Shown piece after piece: positions 16,739-24,362 of a DNA stretch of 64,000 bases. The translations under genes and the position numbers were made by a program. Position 1 is the stretch's first letter; the number at the start of each line of letters is the position of its first letter. Origin of the DNA: Streptosporangium lutulentum (GTDB taxonomy: Bacteria > Actinomycetota > Actinomycetes > Streptosporangiales > Streptosporangiaceae); the NCBI RefSeq assembly GCF_030811455.1, contig NZ_JAUSQU010000001.1, positions 9,672,001 to 9,736,000 of the forward strand, written 5' to 3'. The notes under the pieces are model-generated. The model was not told the origin of the DNA and searched no databases. It worked only from the letters and a program-made list of their open reading frames with translations.

Positions 16739-19700
16739 TCAGTTAACGTTCGGTGACATCTCGCGTGTCATCGGCTCGATCATCATCCCCAGAAGCGTGG
16801 AGGCCGCGGCACTTCCGAGGGCGACGCTCCATCCCACGGGCCCGAGCGGGCGGCAGCCGAAGAACCGGGAGAGGCCCGGAATCGTGACGATCAGGCCCAG
16901 CACGAGGAGGGACCCGAGGGCGGCCAGCGCGACCATACGGTCTCGTTTGCCCATGGCCAGGGTCTGGAACAGCTGCGCCGCCACCAGCGCGACCAGTCCG
17001 ATCGTGTTCGCCCGTACCTGCGTACCGGTCACCCGCCCGATCGACCAGCCGACACCGGCCGCGGTCGCGGTGACACCGGCGCGCAGGTAGATGTTACGGG
17101 TCAGGGACGTCCCCAGCGAGGCCTCCGGGCCCTCGGCGAGCAGCTTCTCCGGGCTGGTCGCCTCCGGAGGCCGGATGGCCACCGCCATCGCCGGGAGCAT
17201 GTCGGTGAGCAGGTTGACCAGCAGGAGCTGGCGGGCGTTCAGCACGTTCTGCCCGGCGATCAGGCTGGACGCGACCGTGAAGACGATCTCTCCGAGGTTG
17301 CCGCCGAGCAGGATACTCAGGGCGTCGCGGACCGAGCCCCACATGGCCCTGCCCTCGATGATCGCGTCGACGATCGTCTCGATGCGGTCGTCGGTCACCA
17401 CGACGTCGGCGGCCGCCCGGGCCGCCTGGGTGGCGCGGGACCCGAGGGCGATCCCCACGTCCGCGGTGCGGATCGCGGGGGCGTCGTTGGCGCCGTCGCC
17501 GGTGACCGCCACGACCTGACCGGCTCGGCGCAGGCAGCTGACGATGCGGGCCTTGTGGGCCGGGGTGGTCCTGGCGAAGACCGCCACCTCGGGCAGCACC
17601 TTCATCAGGGACTCGTCGTCGAGGTCGTCCACCTCCGGGCCGGTCATGATCCGCGAGCCGTTCAGAGCGTTGAGCTCGGAGGCGATGGCCTCGGCGGTGC
17701 TCGGGTGATCACCCGTGATCATGACGATCCGGACGCCCGCCCGCATCAGGCGGCCGACGCTCTCCGCCGCCGTGGGCCGGACGGGGTCGGCCAGGCAGAG
17801 GAAGCCCAGGAAGGTCAGCTCGTTGACCCGGGGCTCGTCGAGATCACTCCGGTCGGAGGCGGGGCGCTCCGCCACCGCGAGCACCCGGTATCCCTGGAGG
17901 GCGAGCCGGTTGACCTCCTTTTCGAGTTCTGCCCTGAGGGACGCGTCGAGAGGGATCGTCTTGTGATCGCGGAGCAGGTGCGTGCAGCGGATGAGCACGG
18001 CCTCCGGGGCGCCCTTGACGCTCAGCAGGTGTCCCGAGCCGCTCAGCCCGAGCACGGCGTGGTAGCCGCGTCCCGGTTCGAAGGGAATCTCGTCGACTCG
18101 TTTCCAGGTGTTCAGCCCCTCCTCGGGCGTTACCTTCAGCCGCTTGGCGCCCTTGATCACGGCGCGGTCGGTGGGGTGGGGGATGGGCTTCTTGTCGGCG
18201 CGGGGGCTCGCACGCAGCCCGGTGGCCACGATCTGCTTCAGCTGGGGCGTCAGCTTCTCCAAGAGAGCTCCGGCGCGTCCGTCCGAGACGAACCGCAGCC
18301 TGATGTGCCCCTCGGTCAACGTCCCCGTCTTGTCGAAGCAGAGCACGTTCACCCGGCCGAGGGCCTCGATGGTGGAGGGGTTGGGCACCAGGGTGTTGCG
18401 GGTCGACAGCCGCTTGGCGGCGGCGAGCTCCGCGACCGAGGCCACGAAGGGCAGCCCTTCGGGCACCGCGGCGACGGCGAGGCTCACCGCGGGGGCGAGC
18501 GCGGCCGACACCGATTTGCCCCGGAGCATCTCGGTGACCAGCAGGACGACCCCGGCGCCGATCGAGATCGGAAGGATCCGCCGGCTCAGCGCCTGCAGCC
18601 TGAGCTGCACGCCGGTCTGCGGGTGCTGCTCCACGTCGAGGTTGGCGGTGCGCGCCACCTCGGTCGCGTCGCCCGCCGCGACGACCACGGCGAGTCCGTG
18701 ACCGGCCGCCACCGTCGTGCCCTCGTAGACCATCGAGCTCCGGTCGGCGAGGGCGGACGCGCTGACGGGGGCCGGTGACTTGGCGACGAGCATGGATTCG
18801 CCGGTCAGGCTCGCCTCGTCGAGTTCGAGGCCCACGGCGGTGAGCACGCGGGCGTCGGCCGGTACGGCGTCGCCCGCGCGCAGCTCGATGACATCGCCCG
18901 GTACGAGGTTGTCGGCGGTCGTCTTCTCCCCGTCCTCATGGGGGCGGCGGAGCCGTACGCGAACGGCGACCGACTCGGTCAGGCGGTGCAGCGCCCGGTC
19001 GGCGGCGTACCGCTGGCCTCCTCCGATGAGCGCGTTGATGAGCATGACCGCGGATATCAGCACGCTGTCGGAGATCGAACCGACGACGGCGGACACGCCC
19101 GCCCCCGCCCCCAGCACCGGGGTCAGCGGGTTGGCCAGCTCCTCGACGGACGTGCGGAGCAGCGAATCCGGTCCCTCGGGTTCCTCGGGACCCGAGGACT
19201 TCCTGCGCTTCGCGGCCTCCGTCTCGGTGATCCCCTTGGACGACGAACCGAGGCGGGCGAGGACGTCCTTGGCCGACATGGCGTGCCAGGGGGTGCGATC
19301 GCTCCGGGAGGGGAGGCTCCCGCGCCCGATGTTCCTGGCCGACCACTCGCCCACGCCGACCGCGGCCAGCGCCGTGCAGTCGTTCACCAGGCTGGCCCTG
19401 TCCACGGCCGTCGCCGGCGGTCCGACGGTCGTCAGCGTGACGCCGACGGCGGCTCCCGCCGCGCTGAGCCACACGCACTGCTCGCCCGTCTTCCTCGCCG
19501 GGGCCAGGCAGCTCAGGAGCAGATGGACGCCGTCGAGCTCGGCGATCACGTCCCCGTCCCAGGGCATCCGGCCCGACCGGCTCGGCACGCCGATGCCCAG
19601 ATCGGCCTGGGCCAGCGCGGCCCCCGAGCGTCTCGACACCACGGCCACCCCATGGCCGTCGGCCTGGAGCGTACGGATCGACGCGGCCAGCCGCCGGCCG

Positions 19701-21163
19701 CCCGGCAGGGTCTCGTCGATGGAGAGCCGGAGGCCGAGCCCTTCGTCGCCTCCCGCCAGCATCACGGTGCACCCGGCTCCGGCCGCGGCGACGATCGCGT
19801 CGGCCAGGGGGTCGACCTCCGGTGCCAGGCCGACCAGGGCGATCAGATCCCCCTGCCTCCTCACGCCGACGGGCCGAAGCCCTCGGGCCTCCCATTCCCG
19901 GGCATCCTCAGGGTCGAGCTCGGCCAGATCCGTCAGCGGCTCGGCCACCCACGCGTCGTTCTCCCGTCGCTTGCCCGGGTCGCTGAAGTCGACCAGAGCG
20001 TAGAGCCGCGCGTGCAACTCGTCGGTGTCCAGGTCGTCGGCGAACGGGACGACGCGGTCGATCGTCCAGGAACCGGTGTCGAGCGTGTCGGCGTCGAGGA
20101 CGACCGTGTCGATGCCGTCCATGTGGCGCAGGGCGGCGTTGTTGAGAACGATCACGCCGCGCTTGGCCAGCTTGCGCCCGACGGCGGCGGCGAAGGACTC
20201 GGTGCCCCCTCTGGCGGCCTTGGGCGTCGTCGTGATCAGGGTGGCGAGTCCCCGCTGCCTGTCGTTGCTCACGAGGTGGGTCACGATGGAGGCGCCCAGA
20301 GCCGCCGGGCTCACGAAACGCTGGAACCGTTCCACGGGGCTGTGGGCCATGGGAGCCGAACGCCGCTTCCTCGCTTTCCGCGTATGGCGGTAGGCCCCGT
20401 TCGTGGAGGACAGCTTCTGCTCGTGCACCTCCCAGGCCTGCCGCGTTTCGCGTGCCTCCACGTAACGACTGGCGGCGGTCGCCGTCTGGACGAGCAGTCC
20501 GGTCGGACGCAGCGCGAGCGTGTGGGCGATGATGTTCGTCGTCGAGAACAGGGCACTGGTGGCCGGGCGGCCGAGACGGCGTTCCATCTCGTGACGGATT
20601 CGCGGAGTGGATTCGACCAGGTTCAGCAGAGCGGGGACGACGGGGGACAGCGGCGGGAGACTGACCGTGCGACCGGCGAACGCCAGCCCGGTCCCGACCA
20701 GGCTCGCGCCGAGGCGGATGCCGGCACGGGTGTGATGCCCCATCAGGTTGGACAGCGCCGCCCCCTGCGACTGATCCTTCTCGGCGTCCTCGCCGAAGTC
20801 CTCGTCGAACTCCTCGCCGTCATCCTCACCGAGGTCTTCGTCGGTGTCCTCGCCGCCGTCGAAATCCTCGATGATCGACAGGATCTTCTCCAGGTCGACC
20901 GAGCCCGGCTCGCATCCCACGAAGATGGAGCCGAGGACACCGTTGACCTCCGCCCTCTCGACACCTTTCAGCGTGAGGAGCAGTGTCTCGAGCCGCCGCG
21001 CCACCCGGTCGGTGCCCGGACCACCGACCGTGCGCAGCGCGATCTGAAGTCCACCGGCACAGGCTCGCGTTTCACGAGGGCGCGGCAGGAGGTTCCGGAC
21101 GGCGTCGGGCACGACGCCCCACACCGCTGCGGTGGAATGCGCGAGCACACGCGACAAAGACAT
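16739..21163 (-). CDS. Large cation-translocating P-type ATPase with degenerate N-terminal half (CtpI/CtpH-like)
   Basis: 1474-aa membrane pump, far longer than the 700-900 aa of usual P-type ATPases but similar to mycobacterial CtpH/CtpI. The functional half (about 620-1474) has TGES (787-790), PEGLP (901-905, the type II pattern), Asp944 in FDKTGTLTEG (phosphorylation site) and GDGANDAPAI. The N-terminal half (1-600) has an acidic linker rich in Asp/Glu (102-130) and what looks like a decayed second ATPase: VVLDADTLDTG at 354 where DKTGTLT would be, and GVAVVSRRSGAALAQADLGIG at 505 where GDGxND would be. Transported ion unknown; PEGLP hints at a divalent cation. Follows the Lys-rich membrane protein gene by 83 nt. 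Confidence 0.88.
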   Translation of the reverse strand: MSLSRVLAHSTAAVWGVVPDAVRNLLPRPRETRACAGGLQIALRTVGGPGTDRVARRLETLLLTLKGVERAEVNGVLGSIFVGCEPGSVDLEKILSIIEDFDGGEDTDEDLGEDDGEEFDEDFGEDAEKDQSQGAALSNLMGHHTRAGIRLGASLVGTGLAFAGRTVSLPPLSPVVPALLNLVESTPRIRHEMERRLGRPATSALFSTTNIIAHTLALRPTGLLVQTATAASRYVEARETRQAWEVHEQKLSSTNGAYRHTRKARKRRSAPMAHSPVERFQRFVSPAALGASIVTHLVSNDRQRGLATLITTTPKAARGGTESFAAAVGRKLAKRGVIVLNNAALRHMDGIDTVVLDADTLDTGSWTIDRVVPFADDLDTDELHARLYALVDFSDPGKRRENDAWVAEPLTDLAELDPEDAREWEARGLRPVGVRRQGDLIALVGLAPEVDPLADAIVAAAGAGCTVMLAGGDEGLGLRLSIDETLPGGRRLAASIRTLQADGHGVAVVSRRSGAALAQADLGIGVPSRSGRMPWDGDVIAELDGVHLLLSCLAPARKTGEQCVWLSAAGAAVGVTLTTVGPPATAVDRASLVNDCTALAAVGVGEWSARNIGRGSLPSRSDRTPWHAMSAKDVLARLGSSSKGITETEAAKRRKSSGPEEPEGPDSLLRTSVEELANPLTPVLGAGAGVSAVVGSISDSVLISAVMLINALIGGGQRYAADRALHRLTESVAVRVRLRRPHEDGEKTTADNLVPGDVIELRAGDAVPADARVLTAVGLELDEASLTGESMLVAKSPAPVSASALADRSSMVYEGTTVAAGHGLAVVVAAGDATEVARTANLDVEQHPQTGVQLRLQALSRRILPISIGAGVVLLVTEMLRGKSVSAALAPAVSLAVAAVPEGLPFVASVAELAAAKRLSTRNTLVPNPSTIEALGRVNVLCFDKTGTLTEGHIRLRFVSDGRAGALLEKLTPQLKQIVATGLRASPRADKKPIPHPTDRAVIKGAKRLKVTPEEGLNTWKRVDEIPFEPGRGYHAVLGLSGSGHLLSVKGAPEAVLIRCTHLLRDHKTIPLDASLRAELEKEVNRLALQGYRVLAVAERPASDRSDLDEPRVNELTFLGFLCLADPVRPTAAESVGRLMRAGVRIVMITGDHPSTAEAIASELNALNGSRIMTGPEVDDLDDESLMKVLPEVAVFARTTPAHKARIVSCLRRAGQVVAVTGDGANDAPAIRTADVGIALGSRATQAARAAADVVVTDDRIETIVDAIIEGRAMWGSVRDALSILLGGNLGEIVFTVASSLIAGQNVLNARQLLLVNLLTDMLPAMAVAIRPPEATSPEKLLAEGPEASLGTSLTRNIYLRAGVTATAAGVGWSIGRVTGTQVRANTIGLVALVAAQLFQTLAMGKRDRMVALAALGSLLVLGLIVTIPGLSRFFGCRPLGPVGWSVALGSAAASTLLGMMIEPMTREMSPNVN

Positions 21164-21246
21164 TCAGTTCTCCAGTGACGAATATTCAGCTCGATCAAGC
21201 CGTGATGACCCGTGGCCCGATCAGCCGTGCCACCGCGAGCCTGTGA

Positions 21247-22845
21247 TCACGTGGACGTGCTCCCTTGACCCGCGCCGGTCCGCGCCGCGGTGGCGGACCT
21301 CGCGGTTCCGGCTCGGGAACTCGTGCCGCCGCTCCGGGAGCTCGTGGTGCGAGCCCGCGAACCGGTGGCGCTCGCCCGGGAGCCCGTGGCGCTTGCCCGG
21401 GAGCCCGTTGTGCTCGCCCGCGAACCGGTGGTGCCGCTCCGGGTACCGGTGCTGCGGGTACCGGTGCTGCGGGTACCCGTGGCGCTTGCCCGGGTACCCG
21501 CGGTGCCTGCCCGGGAAGCCGTCGTGCCGCTCCGGGAGCTCGTGCTGCGGGTACCTGTGGTGCCGCTCCGGGTGCTGGTGCTGCGGGTACCCGTGGCGCC
21601 TGCCCGGGAAGCCGTGCCGGTCCGGGAGCTCGTGCTGCGGGCGCGGGTACCGGTGGTGCCGCTCCGGGAAGTGGAGCCGGTGGTGCCCTGCGTCCGGCCG
21701 GCAGACGCTGTCGTGCTCTGCGCCTGGGGCGCGGACCTGGCGGCCCCGTTTCTCCCGCGAGCCCGTTGGGCGATCAGTGTCCCGACTCCGATGGCGGCCG
21801 CCACCGGCCATTCGATCAACCCTGCGACCGCGAGCGCGCCGAGCCCTCCGTAGTAGGCGATGCGCTCCGGTGGCGGGAGGAACGACCTGGCGGTGTCGAC
21901 GGCCTGGCCGACCTCCTGCCGGTTGACATGCGGCATGGGAATGTGAGGCATGGAAACGTTCGGCATGGAGATGTTCGGCCGCCGGACCTGAAGAGTCATC
22001 ATCGGCAAGTCAAGCGTGAGTGAGCGCTTGGAGCTCCTCCGTGTCGTCGCCTTCTGAGTTGCCGGTGCCTTCTGCGCGGTGGGCATCTGGTCCGTGACCT
22101 TCTGCCGTGCGGACTTCCGCTCCGCCGCCCGTGCTCTCTGTCCTGCGGGCTTCCGTGCGGTGGCCGCGGTCGCCTTCTGCCCTGCGGACTTCGCCGTCGT
22201 GGTGGCCTTCCGCGTGGCGGACTTCGCCGCCGTGGTCGCCTTCTGCCCGACGGACTTCGCGGCCGTGGCCGTCTTCCGTGTGGCGGACTTCGCGGCCGTG
22301 GTCGTCTTCTGTCCGACGGACTTCGTCGCCGCCGTCGCCTTCTGTCCCGCGGGCTTCCGCGCGGCGGACTTCGCCGCCGTGGCCGTCTTCTGCCCCGCGG
22401 GCTTCCGTGCGGTGGCCGTGGTCGCCTTCTGTCCGGTGGACTTCGCGGCCGTGGTCGTCTTTCGCGCGGCGGACTTCGCCGTCGTGGCCGTCTTCTGCCC
22501 TGCGGACTTCGCCGCTGTGGCCGTCTTCCGCGTGGTGGACTTCGCGGCCGTGGCCGTCTTCTGCGCGGTGGACTTCGCGGCCGTGGTCGCCTTCTGTCCG
22601 GCGGACTTCGTCGCCGCCGTCGCCTTCTGTCCCGCGGGCTTCCGTGCGGTGGCCGCCGTCGCTTTCTGTCCGGCGGGCTTCCGCGCGGCTGCGGCCGTCG
22701 CCTTCTGCCCCGCGGGCTTTACCTGCGTCGCCGTCGCTTTCCGCTGTGCGGGCTTCTCCTTTGTGGCCTTCCGTTCGGCGGGCATGGTGGACTTCGGCGG
22801 CGTACGATTGCTCCGCCTCATGGTCGTCGTCTCACTCACGGTCAT
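21247..22845 (-). CDS. Lys/Ala-repeat (histone H1-like) membrane protein with Arg/Ser/Thr-rich tail
   Basis: 532 aa, unusual low-complexity protein. Residues 24-250 consist of about 18 units of 11 residues of the type KSAGQKATTAA or KPAGQKATAAT, very like eukaryotic H1 or bacterial HupS/HrdC-like tails that bind DNA or polyanions. Next come ISMPNVSMPHIPMPHV repeats, a helix (EVGQAVDTARSF) and PPPERIAYYGGLGALAVAGL leading into one hydrophobic segment (331-360). Residues 365-532 are a tail of Arg, Ser, Thr and Gly repeats (RSGTTGTR, ASATGSR). The start at 22845 has GAGGAGG just upstream. Upstream partner of the P-type ATPase on the same strand. Function unknown; a membrane-tethered polycation is what the sequence shows. 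Confidence 0.8.
   Translation of the reverse strand: MTVSETTTMRRSNRTPPKSTMPAERKATKEKPAQRKATATQVKPAGQKATAAAARKPAGQKATAATARKPAGQKATAATKSAGQKATTAAKSTAQKTATAAKSTTRKTATAAKSAGQKTATTAKSAARKTTTAAKSTGQKATTATARKPAGQKTATAAKSAARKPAGQKATAATKSVGQKTTTAAKSATRKTATAAKSVGQKATTAAKSATRKATTTAKSAGQKATAATARKPAGQRARAAERKSARQKVTDQMPTAQKAPATQKATTRRSSKRSLTLDLPMMTLQVRRPNISMPNVSMPHIPMPHVNRQEVGQAVDTARSFLPPPERIAYYGGLGALAVAGLIEWPVAAAIGVGTLIAQRARGRNGAARSAPQAQSTTASAGRTQGTTGSTSRSGTTGTRARSTSSRTGTASRAGATGTRSTSTRSGTTGTRSTSSRSGTTASRAGTAGTRASATGTRSTGTRSTGTRSGTTGSRASTTGSRASATGSRASATGSRARTTSSRSGGTSSRAGTARSATAARTGAGQGSTST
22096..22776 (-). repeat. 33-bp coding repeats (11-residue Lys/Ala units)
   Basis: About eighteen imperfect 33-bp units (some 39 bp) encoding K[SP]xxQKATxAA. 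Codons vary between copies, so the repeat is kept at protein level and is not a fresh DNA expansion. Confidence 0.8.
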
Positions 22846-23457
22846 TACCCCTCCTCGCAAGAGTCGAGAAATCGGTTCAAGGGGGGACCGAAGGAGGTTG
22901 ATGACGCCTCCCACCTGCTGATTGTGGCCCAACAGCCATTTTCCTAACCTTCCGCGAACCGAGTCTTCCGAAACTCGCCCAAACCTTTAAATCGGACATT
23001 AGGTCGGAATCATCCGACCTGGAGTACAGGGCATGTTCGCGGACGACATGTTCGGGGTCCGCGGTCGTGACGAGAAGGTCTCTCGCGCCTCGTCGAGACA
23101 GGTCGTCGTCGTCTTCGAAACGGACCCTGCGGGAGTGGGCCGGTCGCGTTCTCGGGATGACGCCTGCCGAAGGTCGGCCGTCGACCGGCACGGTCACCCT
23201 GTCACCGGGGTGAAAGGTGGGTGTCTGCTCTCCGAAGAGGGTGCCTGCTCTCCGGAGAGAGGGTGAGGACGGCCGTCGCACCGATCGCCGCGACGCGGAG
23301 CGGGGCGGACGTCGCTCCGGCTCCCGGCCGATGAGACCGTCGAAGCGGTATCGCGGGCGCCGCCGTCCCCGACTTGAGCCGTCGAACGAGCCGGTGGGAG
23401 CTCCGGCCGGACCCGGGCCGGGTCCGGCCGGAGCGGACGATCCCTGACCCGCTGGGA
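22846..23457. other. Intergenic region with palindrome
   Basis: 612 bp upstream of the Lys-rich protein gene. AGGTCGGA-atca-TCCGACCT (23001-23020) is a perfect 8-bp dyad about 155 nt before that gene, a possible operator. A minus-strand open frame here (part reading HPGDRVTVPVDGRPSAGVIP) has protein-like composition but no start with a ribosome site, so I do not call it. The segment 23380-23440 is a G/C-rich run of short GGCCG repeats. Confidence 0.4.
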
Positions 23458-23823
23458 TCAGGTGACGTTCGCGCAGATCGCGAAGACGCTGATGCCGACG
23501 TCGTTGTAGCCGATCTGGCGACCGATGCCGATCCAGCCGGTGCCGTCGTCGGTGGGGAAGGATCCGACCAGGATGGCGCCGTTGCCCTGTGCCTCGGCGC
23601 CACCGCTGACGACCTGCTTGCCCGCGGGGCACCGGAGCGTGCGGCGGGCGAAGTTGGGGACATTGGCGTTGGGCAGCTTGACGAGTTGGTAGCCGGTGAA
23701 GTCGGCGGCGCCGGCGGGGGCCATGGGGGCGGAGGCCGTCGCGGGCGTGGCGACGGTCACGGTGGCGAGGCCCGCGCAGCCGACGAGGGCGGCGGCGAGG
23801 ACGGTGAGTTTTCCGCGTGACAT
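23458..23823 (-). CDS. Small secreted protein of unknown function
   Basis: 121 aa. Signal peptide MSRGKLTVLAAALVGCAGLA with cleavage near ATASA (about residue 31). The mature part (about 90 aa) has LVKLPNANVPNFARRTLRCP, KQVVSGGAEAQGNGAILVGS and WIGIGRQIGYNDVGISVFAI, with two Cys (RCPAG and ICANV) that could form one disulfide. AGGAGAG lies 3 nt before the start at 23823. Stand-alone gene. Similar small exported proteins with a VxGGAE motif occur in actinomycetes; I know no function for them. Confidence 0.8.
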   Translation of the reverse strand: MSRGKLTVLAAALVGCAGLATVTVATPATASAPMAPAGAADFTGYQLVKLPNANVPNFARRTLRCPAGKQVVSGGAEAQGNGAILVGSFPTDDGTGWIGIGRQIGYNDVGISVFAICANVT

Positions 23824-24090
23824 GTTCTCTCCTGAGACAGGGAAGATCGTTATGGTCACGTAGAGTAAACAAGCCGATGCGTCGGGTGTCGAGCTCCGGC
23901 CCCGGTCGCCCCGTGGCACGTCGCGTCGCGCGCATTGCTCATGGCGGACGCGCGAGGGCGGCGCGACCGGGTGGCGCGACCGGGTGGCGCGACCGGGAAA
24001 GAGGGCGGGAAAGAGGGTGGCCCGCTTCGAGGCGGCCCCGGACGCGGGCACCGAACAAGGGCCGACCGGCGATGGACGGCCGTCGGCAGA

Positions 24091-24102
24091 GAGAGCGCTC
24101 TC
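24091..24102. promoter_or_regulatory. Distal LacI-type operator GAGAGCGCTCTC
   Basis: Perfect 12-bp palindrome about 210 bp upstream of a second copy in the GH81 promoter. Paired sites could allow repression by DNA looping (inference). Confidence 0.55.
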
Positions 24103-24262
24103 AGATCAGGGTACGGCCATCGGGTGGTGATTAACCAGAGTCGCAATGGAGCACTGTCGGGTGCCGCCCACCCGCATCGTGCGCCGTAAAACCCTGTTTT
24201 ACGAGGAAAAGCCCTCTCGCCTGCATCTCTCGGCTTTACCTATTCGTTACCAACGTGAAACA

Positions 24263-24312
24263 TTGACTCATGCTGAACGGGCCGTTACTTTTTCGGTCAG
24301 AGAGCGCTCTCT
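24263..24312 (+). promoter_or_regulatory. GH81 promoter with LacI-type operator at +1
   Basis: TTGACT (24263-24268) and TACTTT (24286-24291), 17 nt apart, would start transcription near 24298. There lies AGAGAGCGCTCTCT (24299-24312), a perfect 14-bp palindrome with the GAGCGCTC core used by CelR-like LacI-family repressors of glycoside hydrolase genes. Expected to be blocked until a beta-glucan oligosaccharide is sensed (inference). Confidence 0.6.
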
Positions 24313-24362
24313 CAGATTGGTCCGCCTAAGATCCCGATTCCTCTCCCCGGAGGCACCCCCCA

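Larger units (their letters stand above)
23824..24362. other. Intergenic region between divergent secreted-protein genes
   Basis: 539 bp between the minus-strand small secreted protein and the GH81 gene. It holds three 13-bp tandem copies GCGCGACCGGGTG (23961-23997), two 12-bp copies AAAGAGGGYGGG directly after, and two LacI-type operators annotated separately. The last 150 bp before GH81 are clearly AT-richer. No convincing ORF. Confidence 0.6.

Noticed and set aside
18938..21178. 746-codon plus-strand ORF opposite the P-type ATPase
   Set aside because: Low-complexity Gly/Arg translation with no motifs; shadow of the ATPase gene.
22079..22921. Plus-strand ORF with striking FCPADFAAV repeats
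   Set aside because: It is the antisense image of the Lys/Ala repeat; the minus-strand frame has the ribosome site and a conserved-looking core domain.
22877..23250. Minus-strand open frame with HPGDRVTVPVDGRPSAG
   Set aside because: Protein-like composition for about 60 residues, but no start codon with a ribosome site and no clear homology; kept only as a remark on the intergenic region.
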